From positions 1-9,324 of the forward strand of contig JAFUPO010000274.1 in assembly GCA_017481185.1 (NCBI GenBank): 9,324 bases of DNA, written 5' to 3'. Made by a program: the position numbers and the translations under genes. Source of the stretch: Clostridia bacterium (GTDB taxonomy: Bacteria; Bacillota_A; Clostridia; Christensenellales; Aristaeellaceae). The stretch's first letter is position 1; each line of letters begins with the position of its first letter. Below are positions 1-6,707 of this stretch, one piece after another. The notes beneath the pieces were generated by a model that ran no database searches, was not told where the DNA came from, and was given only the letters and a program-made list of their open reading frames with translations.

Positions 1-304
1 CGCCCAGGGTGGCAGAGAAGGGCAGGCCGTTGTTGATAAAGTCGTTAACAGTTTTGCCCTGATACTTGAAGCTGGGCCCTAATTCCAGCCGGATCAGGCC
101 GCCCATATAATCTAGAAACTGCTTCCACAGGGGGTCGTTAAGCTTATACTTTTCGTTCAGAGCTTCCAAAACGGCCTTGGGCACCTGCTTATCCATGGTA
201 AAGGGGCCGCCGGGCACCACGTGCATGAGGACGAAGGTCAATAGCGCAATCATAAACAGCGTGACCACCATCATCAAAAGCCGTTTCACCAAATACCGGG
301 TCAT
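1..304 (-). CDS. Peptide ABC transporter permease, OppB/DppB family (5' part only)
   Basis: This is the N-terminal 101 residues of an inner-membrane permease of a peptide or nickel-type ABC importer; the rest lies beyond the left edge. The translation starts MTRYLVKRLLMMVVTLFMIA, a positively charged start followed by the first membrane helix (about residues 9-30). It continues with HVVPGGPF, the conserved VPGDPF-like motif of the family. Then come a periplasm-side segment with NEKYKLNDPLWKQFLDYMGG and LELGPSFKYQGKTVND, both typical of OppB/DppB/GsiC permeases. ATG at 304-302 is preceded by GAGGT with a 5-nt spacer, so the start is secure. A promoter-like sequence lies about 45-75 nt upstream, which suggests this permease begins a transport operon running leftward. 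Substrate cannot be told from this part; oligopeptide, dipeptide and nickel permeases look alike here. Family assignment is very likely. Confidence 0.9.
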   Translation of the reverse strand, partial: MTRYLVKRLLMMVVTLFMIALLTFVLMHVVPGGPFTMDKQVPKAVLEALNEKYKLNDPLWKQFLDYMGGLIRLELGPSFKYQGKTVNDFINNGLPFSATLG

Positions 305-349
305 TTCTTACCTCACATCCAATTTGCTTTACTGGTATCTAGAGCTTTC

Positions 350-377
350 ATTATACAACAAAACCGCCCAATGACAC
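350..377 (-). promoter_or_regulatory. Putative sigma-A promoter for the OppB-like gene
   Basis: Read on the minus strand, a perfect TATAAT (355-350) is preceded by GTGTCA (377-372), four of six matches to TTGACA, with a 16-nt spacer. It lies about 45 nt upstream of the OppB-like start codon and just beyond the terminator hairpin of the VWA gene, where a new transcription unit would be expected. The -10 box is strong and the -35 is weak. Confidence 0.5.
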
Positions 378-423
378 AACAAAAAGATTGTTAAAATACA
401 AGAAAAAGGCAGGAACAATGAAC

Positions 424-457
424 AGGCCTTCCGCTAACAACACACAGCGGAAGGCCT
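424..457 (-). terminator. Hairpin terminator of the VWA gene
   Basis: A perfect 12-bp inverted repeat (AGGCCTTCCGCT / AGCGGAAGGCCT) with a 10-nt loop starts 7 nt after the VWA stop codon. On the minus strand the stem is followed by GTTCATTGTTCC, which is only moderately U-rich. Position and stem strength support an intrinsic terminator; the weak U-tract lowers confidence in efficiency. It separates the VWA gene from the OppB-like unit downstream. Confidence 0.7.
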
Positions 458-463
458 TTCACA

Positions 464-3409
464 TCAATAAAGTTTCACCGCATAGCCCCGAGCATTTTTG
501 TCACTCTTGCGCCAGCAAACGCCTGCCAGCACAAAGCCCCCATCCTGAGGATCCTCACAGGCGGTGTTGAAATAATCCGCGCCGTCAGTGCCGGTGCATA
601 CCTGCCAAAGGATGCGGCCCGTATCGTCGATGCACAGGGCCCAGGCATCGGAGGCCTTGGCCGTGGCCCGAGAGTTTTTAACATCCCCGTCCTGGGAGGT
701 GGTGGAGCCCAATAGCAGGCAATGGCCGTTTTTAAGGATCACGGTGCCCCGCAATTCTTCATCCCCGGAGCCGCCGTAGCGCTTGGACCAGATGCAGCGG
801 CCCATGCGGTCGATGTTCATGGCCCAGAAGTCCTGACCGCCCCGAGAATCCCCCACCCGATCCCCGGAGGGGCTGGCCGTGAAGCCCGTAACCAGGAAGG
901 TGCCGTCGGCCAGGGGGCGGATATTATCGAAAACATCCTGGCCGCTGCCGCCGTAGGTGCACTGGTTCACCAGGTTCAGGGCCTTATCCAGCACCAGGAT
1001 GTTGCCGTCGGAGTGGCTGCCCTTGCTGGTCATGCCCACCATGATGAGGCCGCCGTCCGCCGTGGGGGCGGCGCTGTCAGGCACATCGTTGAGGCTGTCG
1101 CCAAAGTTGGCAAAAGCCAACACCTCCCCCTGGGGGCTCAATTTCACCACAAAGAAGTCCTGGCCCCCATTGCTTTTGAGAACGCCATTGCTGCTGGAAT
1201 ACATCCAGCCTGCGCCGGCGATATTGCCGTCAGAAAGCTCCACCACCATGTCAAAGCCGTAGGGCTGATCGCCGCCGCCAAAGCTCTTGAGCCAATCGAT
1301 GGAGAAATCCTCCTTCAGGTGGCCAATCAGGGCGTTGGTGCGCTTAGTGGTGGCCTTGCTGCCGCCCTTGCGGAAGTCTGCGTCCCAGATATTTTTGAAA
1401 TCCTTGTCGTTGGAGCGGGTCACGCCGGAGATGTAGTAGCCCTCGGCCGCGGGCACGATGCAGTGATAGGAATCCATGGCGCTGCCCCCGGCCATCACAG
1501 TGCTCTCAATAGTGCCCCGGGCGTCCATCTGAATCACGAAAGCGTCACGATCTCCCTGGGTCTTTTTAAAGGGCTTCTTGGAGGAGGTGGTGCGGCCAGA
1601 GAACACAACGCCCGTGCCATCCTTCTGGGGAATGGCCCACATGATCTCGGTGAAGTTGTTTTTGCCAATCTCCTGCTCCCACAAAACCAGGGGCTCCCCA
1701 TAGCCCAGGCTGAAATTCTCCGGGGCCAGGGGCTGCCAGCCTGCCAGCTGATCAGCCGGCAGATATACCAAGCTCTTCTCGTAGGCCACATAGGCCCATT
1801 CCATGCCGGTGCGATCCCTTTCCACATGGCGCAGCTCCACCGTTTCACCAGCGGGGATTTCCATAGCCTTGGCTGCCGATTGGTGGGGCGCCCGCAGGGC
1901 CTGGGTATCGCCAGCTGCCTGCCACTGGCCCTGGAGCCATACCATCCGGGGCACATAGCCGGATACTTGAAGGCTTTTCTCACTGATCCACCCCCGGCTA
2001 GCTTCGCCCTCGTCGGTGGTGTAGGCGGTGAGGTAATGGCCGGTGGCTTCATCCCGGGCCAGCACATAAACTGCTGCTCCCTTGGCCAGGGTATCCAGGC
2101 TTTCCGCCTTGGCTGCATTGGCGGCGGCCACCTTGGTTTTTTGCTTAAGGGTTCCCTGGGCTGCCACCTGCAAGCCTCGGGTGGGCTCCCCTGTAAAGGG
2201 ATCAATGGCTGTGATGTCCAAGGGATCATAGCTTTCGTCGCGGATCTGCACGGCTTCGCCGCTGAGCTCCATCACCTGGTACAAGGCTGGGTGGGTCTCA
2301 ACGCTGCCCTGGCTGATAACGGTTTTTTCAGCAGAAGCGCCGCTGATACGGGTCAGTGAATAGCTGCCCGTACCCGTATGGGAACCGTGAAGGGCGATGC
2401 GGTAATCCCCATCCACCAGCACCAGCAGCTTTTCATCCATCTGATCCCCCAGGATGGACAGGGAGCCAAAGGGCGCGCTGAGGGAATCATCCTCCGCCGC
2501 GCTGGAAAGATACAAGCCGGTGCCATCCTGCACCCGCACATCCATAGCGCCGTCCACCCGCATCTGGTAGGCGCTGACGCTTTCATCTGCCGTACAGGAA
2601 ACGGCGATGGAAGTGAACACCTCCGCCAGTTCCAGAGCAATATCCCCTACCTGATCAAATGCCACTTCATAATATTGCGTTTCATACCCGGCAGACAGCA
2701 CCTGGCGGGTATACGCTCTATCTGTGTCCCCCAGGGCTGCGCCCACCAGGCCGATGGTATAGACCCGGCCCAATTCGGCAGCCTTTTCTCCCTGCTGCAC
2801 CGCGTAGGCTACCGGGTCGCTGCCGCCCACGTTGGCCCAGCCGTCGGAAAGCATCAGCACCACCCGGGTGCGGCCCGCATCCCCCTGGCTGGTAAGCATC
2901 TGCACCGCCTGGGCGTAGCCGCCGCCAGTATTGGTGCTGCCGCCGGTGCGGATGCCCCGCACAGCCTGGCGCAGGGCAGCCTCATCGCCGATGCCGGTGA
3001 GGCCGATAACCTGAGCCGCCGCATCGTCATACTGGGCCACGCCCACCCGGCTGGCCGGATTGATAGCATACAGGGTCTGGGCAAAGGCAATGGCCGCGTC
3101 CTGAGCATAGGAAAGGACGTTTTTGCCTGTTCTGGCGTTTTCAGCCGCCATGGAGCCGGAAGCATCCAGCACCAATACCACATCTAAAGGCGTGTAGGAA
3201 TAGGTGATCATCTCTTCCTGCGTCGCTTGGGCAGGCTGAGAAACGTTCACCACCGTGCCCGCCTCGTCAGCCGCCTGGTAAACGGTCTGCCCCGTGGCGT
3301 GATCCACTGCCTGGGGCTGGTCAAACCCGGTGAGCCAAGACCCCTGAGCCAAGGCGCTGCCAGCGACCATCAAACCGCACAAAGTTAAACTTATCAGCCG
3401 TTTGAGCAT
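464..3409 (-). CDS. Secreted VWA-domain protein with SH3-like segments and a C-terminal repeat (propeller-like) region
   Basis: A 981-residue protein whose role is unknown. Residues 1-21 form a signal peptide (MLKR, hydrophobic core, SALA cleavage site before Q22); no lipobox cysteine is visible. A VWA domain spans about 75-265 with an intact metal site: D82-x-S84-x-S86, T159 in GGSTNT, and D189 in LSDG. Such domains bind protein ligands through a divalent metal. Residues 415-482 and 488-558 resemble two divergent SH3-like segments (e.g. RGWISEKSL). Residues 575-981 contain about seven repeats of the form W-x4-GGSG-x-D...DGG-x4-G-x-T, each ending D-x-W-x3-ID-x2-G-x-I, as in secreted beta-propellers; eight cysteines fall in this part. 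The C-terminus (VKLY) has no sorting signal or membrane anchor. The start is preceded by GGGGAG 7 nt upstream of ATG. It is divergent from the sortase gene. Gene and VWA calls are firm; the propeller is inferred. Confidence 0.9.
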   Translation of the reverse strand: MLKRLISLTLCGLMVAGSALAQGSWLTGFDQPQAVDHATGQTVYQAADEAGTVVNVSQPAQATQEEMITYSYTPLDVVLVLDASGSMAAENARTGKNVLSYAQDAAIAFAQTLYAINPASRVGVAQYDDAAAQVIGLTGIGDEAALRQAVRGIRTGGSTNTGGGYAQAVQMLTSQGDAGRTRVVLMLSDGWANVGGSDPVAYAVQQGEKAAELGRVYTIGLVGAALGDTDRAYTRQVLSAGYETQYYEVAFDQVGDIALELAEVFTSIAVSCTADESVSAYQMRVDGAMDVRVQDGTGLYLSSAAEDDSLSAPFGSLSILGDQMDEKLLVLVDGDYRIALHGSHTGTGSYSLTRISGASAEKTVISQGSVETHPALYQVMELSGEAVQIRDESYDPLDITAIDPFTGEPTRGLQVAAQGTLKQKTKVAAANAAKAESLDTLAKGAAVYVLARDEATGHYLTAYTTDEGEASRGWISEKSLQVSGYVPRMVWLQGQWQAAGDTQALRAPHQSAAKAMEIPAGETVELRHVERDRTGMEWAYVAYEKSLVYLPADQLAGWQPLAPENFSLGYGEPLVLWEQEIGKNNFTEIMWAIPQKDGTGVVFSGRTTSSKKPFKKTQGDRDAFVIQMDARGTIESTVMAGGSAMDSYHCIVPAAEGYYISGVTRSNDKDFKNIWDADFRKGGSKATTKRTNALIGHLKEDFSIDWLKSFGGGDQPYGFDMVVELSDGNIAGAGWMYSSSNGVLKSNGGQDFFVVKLSPQGEVLAFANFGDSLNDVPDSAAPTADGGLIMVGMTSKGSHSDGNILVLDKALNLVNQCTYGGSGQDVFDNIRPLADGTFLVTGFTASPSGDRVGDSRGGQDFWAMNIDRMGRCIWSKRYGGSGDEELRGTVILKNGHCLLLGSTTSQDGDVKNSRATAKASDAWALCIDDTGRILWQVCTGTDGADYFNTACEDPQDGGFVLAGVCWRKSDKNARGYAVKLY

Positions 3410-3432
3410 ATCTTCTCCCCCCTTGTATTCTT

Positions 3433-3460
3433 ATTCTACATTTCAGGAAAAGCCTGTCAA
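3433..3460 (-). promoter_or_regulatory. Sigma-A promoter for the VWA gene
   Basis: On the minus strand a perfect TTGACA (3460-3455) and TAGAAT (3438-3433) are separated by 16 nt, giving a short leader of about 20 nt before the start codon at 3409. The ribosome site GGGGAG lies in that leader. This is a near-consensus housekeeping promoter. Confidence 0.75.
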
Positions 3461-3479
3461 TCAAAATTCTCTTTTTTCG

Positions 3480-3508
3480 GTGACAATCTGACGAAAATAG
3501 ATTATAAT
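3480..3508 (+). promoter_or_regulatory. Sigma-A promoter for the sortase gene
   Basis: GTGACA (3480-3485) and a perfect TATAAT (3503-3508) are separated by the ideal 17 nt, placing transcription start near 3515 and leaving a leader of about 39 nt. Its -35 is only 19 bp from the -35 of the divergent VWA promoter, so one regulator bound between them could affect both genes. No clear operator palindrome was seen in those 19 bp. Confidence 0.75.
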
Positions 3509-3553
3509 ATATCCTGCTATACTATATTTGCAATGAAAGGGGGGGCGACGTCC

Positions 3554-4639
3554 ATGAACGGTGATCCCAGGGATCCCAGGTATTACCGCCCCCAGAGCGG
3601 CAGCTATCAGCCCCAGCCGCCGGTGCAGCAGCCCCGCTACCTGGCCCCCCAGGCTCAGGATGATGCGCCTGCGCCGCCCGCTCAAAGGGTGCGCCAGCCC
3701 CGTAGCCAAAGGCCCCCTCAGCCGAGCCGGGCAGGCGGCCAGCAGGGCTATCGACCCACCCGGCAAAAGCCACGGAAGCAAACGATCATCTGGTCTCGGC
3801 TGCTGCTTGTGATCCTGTGCGTCGGCGTGATGGTCTACGCGGCCAGCCAGCTGATCCTGTATGCCATCGGCTCCATCAACACCCACCGCAACAATGCGGC
3901 GCTGCAGGCCATGTATGTTTCCCACACCGAAGCGCCCACCCAGCAGCCCACCGCCACCCCCGATCCCACGCCCACCCCTGTGCCAACGGCAGCACCGGCT
4001 GTTGTGGCCCGGGTTACTCCCACGCCTACGGCAGCCCCCCGGCTGAAGGATGAATACCAGTTCATCGGCAAAACCACCCGCAAGGAGCTGCAGGAGCTTT
4101 GGGGCATCAACCATGACCTGGTTGGCTGGCTGAACATCCCCGGCGTGGTGGATCTGCCGGTGGTTTACCGGGATAATGACTATTACCTGAAGCGAGACTT
4201 TTACAAAAATCGCAGCAATGCAGGCACCCTGTTTCTGGATGTGAACCACCCGCTCAGAGCAGAGAACCAGTACCTGGTGATCCACGGCCATAACATGAAG
4301 GATGGCAGTATGTTTGGGCTGCTGGCCCACTATGAGGATCGGGATTACGCCGCAAAGCACCCCACCATCTACTGGAGTACCCTTTACCGGGAGGAAACCT
4401 ACAAGGTTTTTGCCGTGCTGGTGGTGCCCACGGATGTAACGGATCCCCATTTCGTGCCCTATTTAGGAACGCCCAAATTCTCCTCCATTGCTCATTTTAA
4501 TTCCTTTATTGACCAGGTGCGCAAAAACGCCAAGTATATCACCAGCGAAAAGGTGACCCATGAGGATGCGCTTCTGACCCTCTCCACCTGCCTGGATGAT
4601 GACCGCATTGTGGTATTGTGCAAGCGAACCTCCCACTAA
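3554..4639 (+). CDS. srtB: Class B sortase
   Basis: A membrane-anchored cysteine transpeptidase that would join surface proteins to peptidoglycan or to one another. In the 361-residue product, residues 1-77 are a Pro/Gln/Arg-rich cytoplasmic tail. Residues about 80-104 form one membrane helix (LLLVILCVGVMVYAASQLIL), and about 122-163 a Thr/Pro linker (PTATPDPTPTPVP). The catalytic domain follows: GWLNIPG near 191, KRDFYKNRSNAGTLFLD near 213, the His motif HGHNMKDGSMF (catalytic H246), LSTC (C346) and DDRIV (R351). The order and the GHNM/DGSMF signature are class B. I chose ATG at 3554 because the G-run at 3539-3545 serves as its Shine-Dalgarno with an 8-nt spacer; an in-frame ATG at 3533 lies too close to the promoter and has no such site. 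No protein in the window carries an NPxTx or LPxTG tail, so its substrate is elsewhere. A hairpin terminator follows. Confidence 0.93.
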   Translation: MNGDPRDPRYYRPQSGSYQPQPPVQQPRYLAPQAQDDAPAPPAQRVRQPRSQRPPQPSRAGGQQGYRPTRQKPRKQTIIWSRLLLVILCVGVMVYAASQLILYAIGSINTHRNNAALQAMYVSHTEAPTQQPTATPDPTPTPVPTAAPAVVARVTPTPTAAPRLKDEYQFIGKTTRKELQELWGINHDLVGWLNIPGVVDLPVVYRDNDYYLKRDFYKNRSNAGTLFLDVNHPLRAENQYLVIHGHNMKDGSMFGLLAHYEDRDYAAKHPTIYWSTLYREETYKVFAVLVVPTDVTDPHFVPYLGTPKFSSIAHFNSFIDQVRKNAKYITSEKVTHEDALLTLSTCLDDDRIVVLCKRTSH

Positions 4640-4648
4640 CGTGCGTCG

Positions 4649-4672
4649 GAAAAGAGGCTCAAGCCTCTTTTC
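4649..4672 (+). terminator. Intrinsic terminator after the sortase gene
   Basis: The stem GAAAAGAGGC / GCCTCTTTTC closes on a TCAA tetraloop and begins 9 nt after the sortase stop codon. The U-run (CTCTTTTC) is partly inside the 3' arm. Position and stem make it a likely terminator; it could also act in the other orientation, because the 5' arm is A-rich. Confidence 0.7.
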
Positions 4673-4689
4673 GAGAATATTTAAGGAAT

Positions 4690-4726
4690 GTTTAGCTACA
4701 TGAAATTTCATTTTATTCCGCTAAAC
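4690..4726. repeat. Nested inverted repeat in the sortase / small secreted protein intergenic region
   Basis: GTTTAGC (4690-4696) is repeated inverted as GCTAAAC (4720-4726), and between them lies the 12-bp perfect palindrome ATGAAATTTCAT (4700-4711). A region this AT-rich can give such matches by chance. It may be a regulator site or just structured intergenic DNA; no role can be assigned. Confidence 0.3.
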
Positions 4727-4765
4727 TCCCTGCCCGCACGGCAAAGCCGCGCGATACGATTAATA

Positions 4766-4790
4766 AATGAAGGGGCTTTGCCCCTTCATT
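4766..4790 (+). repeat. Perfect 11-bp hairpin upstream of the small secreted protein gene
   Basis: AATGAAGGGGC is followed by a TTT loop and its exact inverted copy, ending 30 nt before the GTG start at 4821. There is no U-tract after it, so it is not a classic terminator. It lies where a leader RNA of the downstream gene would be, and could be a transcript-end or stability element, or a member of a dispersed hairpin family. I found no convincing promoter between here and the gene. Confidence 0.5.
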
Positions 4791-4820
4791 GCATCCCCTC
4801 AGTTCTGAAAGGATCATTTT

Positions 4821-5261
4821 GTGCTTAAACGATTTTGGATTTTCATGCTGCTGTTGACCCTGGCATTTTCCTCCGCCCAGGCCCTGAGCCTTGAGGAGGC
4901 TCTGCCGGAGTTTCCCCTGGTGCCCGGGGCGGTGCGGATGGTTCATGAGGATGGCCGCCAAGCCTGGCGCCTTCCTGACGATGAAACCGATTATACCGGC
5001 TGGGCCGCCCAGGAAACGGTGTACTGCCTGACCTTCACCGATGGGCAGGGCGCGCCCCTGGCGGGGGTGATGGCCAACGTGTGCGACGAAAGCACCTGCC
5101 AGGTGGTGTTTTCCGATGAGCAGGGCCAGGCCTGGCTGATGAAGATGCCCTATGCCTATGAGGTGCACGTGATCATGGCCCCCGGCCTCACCGTGGACGC
5201 TGAAGCGGTGTGGCTCCTGCCGGAGGCAGGCGGGGAAATGGTGATTGTGCTGAACAACTGA
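4821..5261 (+). CDS. Small secreted protein with a CX4C motif, possible prealbumin-like fold
   Basis: A 146-residue protein of unknown function. It has a signal peptide, MLKRFWIFMLLLTLAFSSAQA, with likely cleavage after A21, and no lipobox. The mature part is acidic and appears to be all beta. The core from about residue 68 (CLTFTDGQGAPLAGVMANVC) through FSDEQGQAWLMKMP and YEVHVIMAPG resembles carboxypeptidase-regulatory/prealbumin-like domains, in which G-x-PLAGV and D-x-x-G-x-A are recurring turns. Cys69, Cys88 and Cys93 are present, the last two in CDESTC. From general familiarity with clostridial genomes, similar domains with a C-D-x-x-x-C pair occur near TlpA-type thioredoxins; that is recollection, not a search. 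The GTG start at 4821 has AAAGGA about 8 nt upstream. It faces the redox genes at 5352-7089 and shares their terminator hairpin. Being a real secreted gene is likely; fold and role are inferred. Confidence 0.75.
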   Translation: MLKRFWIFMLLLTLAFSSAQALSLEEALPEFPLVPGAVRMVHEDGRQAWRLPDDETDYTGWAAQETVYCLTFTDGQGAPLAGVMANVCDESTCQVVFSDEQGQAWLMKMPYAYEVHVIMAPGLTVDAEAVWLLPEAGGEMVIVLNN

Positions 5262-5302
5262 CATCTCCCCTTACCCTGAAATGGTTTTCCGGGGGCAGGA
5301 GC

Positions 5303-5346
5303 GCGAGGGAGGGGAATCCTTTTGCAAAAGGATCCCCCTCCCTCGC
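5303..5346. terminator. Long hairpin between convergent genes (bidirectional terminator or repeat element)
   Basis: A 44-bp inverted repeat has two 22-nt arms that match at all but one position. The arms read GCGAGGGAGGGG, then ATCCTTTTG, around the centre TTTTGCAAAA; two GATCC blocks flank the centre and the single mismatch is A against C. It sits between the stop at 5261 and the stop at 5354, so it would end transcripts arriving from either side. Neither side has a long U-tract. Its length and symmetry exceed a typical terminator, so a dispersed REP-like element is an alternative. Confidence 0.65.
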
Positions 5347-5351
5347 CTTAT

Positions 5352-6707
5352 TTAATTCAGCAGCGGTTTCACCAGGGCTTCCAGCTGTTCATAGTTCACG
5401 GAGCCTGTGGCGTTATAAACGATGACACCGTCCTCATCCAGGATGACCGTCATGGGCAGCAGGGTGGATCCCCCCAGCTGGGTGATGAACGCGCCGTCTG
5501 CATCCAGGGCCCAGGTGAGATCCAGGCCAGTCTTTGCGATATAGGCAGGCACATCCTCTGTGACCAGATGGCTGTGAACGGCAGCCACCTGAATTTGCGG
5601 ATAGTTCTTTTTAAGAGCGGCAAAGTGAGGCAGCTCCTCCACGCAGGGGCCGCACCAGGTGGCCCAGAAGTTCAGCACCGTGACCTGGCCGGGCTCCCTT
5701 TGCAAAATACCGCCCGCGTACAGGGGCAGGGCGTAATCTGGGCAGCGCATCCCCACCTCAGGGCCTGTGAGCACAGGCTCCGGCTGGTTCACGCTAATGA
5801 ACACCCCGCAAAGCAGGCATAGGGCCAAGGCCCAGGCAACAGCCTTCACCCACCGGGGGCGGCGCTTGGGGCCCTTCCATTGGATGGCTCCGGTAGGGCA
5901 GATGGTTTTACATTTGCCGCACTGGATGCACTCATGATCCCCCACCTCATGGATATCCACCGGGCAGCAGCTAACACACTTGCCGCAGCTTATGCACTTG
6001 GAGGGCTCGATCCTGATACCCAAGAGCGAAACCCGGGCGAACAGGCCATAGATGGCCCCCAGGGGGCATAGGAAGCGGCAGAAGGCCCGAAAAATAAACA
6101 CGCAGGCAGTGAGAATGGCAACCAACAAAACAAATTTCCAAGTAAACAAGCCGCCCAGCATGGAGAGACGATCTGCATGATCGGGGTGAGTGAGCAGGCC
6201 GATCGCTCCCTCCAGGGTGCCTGCGGGGCAAATATATTTGCAAAAGGCAGGCAGAGGCACGCTCCGCAGTGCATAGGCCAGGGGCAGAATCACCACCAGC
6301 AGGATCAAAAGCCCATATTTCAGCCAGGAAAGAGCCCGAGTAAACCGGCTCTTTTTTAATTTGGGGGTGGGAATCTTGTGAAGCAGCTCCTGCAAAAGCC
6401 CCATGGGGCATAAAAAGCCGCAGATTGTGCGGCCCAGGGTAAGGCCAAAAAGAAGCAGGATGCCCAGCGCGTAATAAGGGGCCCTTGTGCCGGTGGAGGC
6501 CAGGGCGTTCTGCAAAGCGCCCAAGGGGCAGGCGCCAACAGCCCCCGGGCAGGAGTAGCAGTTAAGCCCGGGCACGCACAAACCCTTTAGAGGGCCGGTA
6601 TAAATATCTCCCTTGATGAAGCCTTTCAAATGGGCGTTATAGAGCAGCGCGGCATAAAGCTGGATGAGCCGCCGCTGGGTGGGCAAAAAGCGCGAAAGCT
6701 TACCCAA
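5352..6707 (-). CDS. Membrane polyferredoxin fused to a TlpA-like thioredoxin domain
   Basis: Probably moves electrons from the cytoplasm through the membrane to thiols outside. With the TTG start used here (451 residues), Cys-rich NapH/YccM-like segments come first: NCYSCPGAVGACPLGAL (about 49-65), ICGFLCPMG (95-102), CKYICPAG (156-163) and FCRFLCPLG (209-217), each next to membrane helices. Two classic 4Fe-4S clusters follow, CISCGKCVSCCP (238-249) and CIQCGKCKTICP (260-271), then basic KRRPR, a membrane helix (about 287-305) and a redoxin domain with WCGPC (C352, C355) and cis-Pro 418 in STLLPMT. The basic stretch before the last helix puts the ferredoxin domain inside and the thioredoxin domain outside. 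No ATG gives a sensible start: family members begin just before RRLIQL, and TTG 6707 has GGAG 10 nt upstream. GTG 6776 or ATG 6752 are possible. It overlaps the upstream CXXC gene by 8 nt, so the two are co-translated. Confidence 0.88.
   Translation of the reverse strand: MGKLSRFLPTQRRLIQLYAALLYNAHLKGFIKGDIYTGPLKGLCVPGLNCYSCPGAVGACPLGALQNALASTGTRAPYYALGILLLFGLTLGRTICGFLCPMGLLQELLHKIPTPKLKKSRFTRALSWLKYGLLILLVVILPLAYALRSVPLPAFCKYICPAGTLEGAIGLLTHPDHADRLSMLGGLFTWKFVLLVAILTACVFIFRAFCRFLCPLGAIYGLFARVSLLGIRIEPSKCISCGKCVSCCPVDIHEVGDHECIQCGKCKTICPTGAIQWKGPKRRPRWVKAVAWALALCLLCGVFISVNQPEPVLTGPEVGMRCPDYALPLYAGGILQREPGQVTVLNFWATWCGPCVEELPHFAALKKNYPQIQVAAVHSHLVTEDVPAYIAKTGLDLTWALDADGAFITQLGGSTLLPMTVILDEDGVIVYNATGSVNYEQLEALVKPLLN

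Noticed and set aside
177..570. Short plus-strand frames near the left edge
   Set aside because: The first lies over the OppB-like gene and the second spans the VWA terminator and 3' end; neither has a ribosome site or a plausible product.
722..2359. 545-codon open frame on the plus strand across the VWA gene
   Set aside because: It is the antisense shadow of a GC-rich gene: the product is rich in His, Gly, Ala and Leu without domains, it lacks a ribosome site, and the minus-strand gene has a signal peptide and an intact VWA metal site.
464..3409. VWA protein as a sortase substrate or pilus tip adhesin
   Set aside because: The C-terminus ends in VKLY directly after the last repeat. There is no LPxTG or NPxTx motif, no hydrophobic helix and no basic tail, so it cannot be a standard sortase substrate.
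3461..4450. 329-codon minus-strand frame across the sortase gene
   Set aside because: Antisense shadow. The plus strand encodes a sortase with all catalytic residues; this frame has low-complexity Gly/His stretches and no domain.
4640..4820. Riboswitch or small RNA gene between the sortase and the small secreted protein
   Set aside because: Hairpins are present, but I could match none to a known riboswitch core and saw no promoter, so only the repeats are reported.
4713..5264. 183-codon minus-strand frame opposite the small secreted protein
   Set aside because: The plus-strand product has a signal peptide and cleavage site, and its GTG start has a ribosome site; the reverse frame is His/Gly-rich with no recognisable feature.
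5303..5346. Insertion sequence end or attachment site
   Set aside because: No transposase or integrase is nearby, and no direct repeat of a target site flanks the palindrome.
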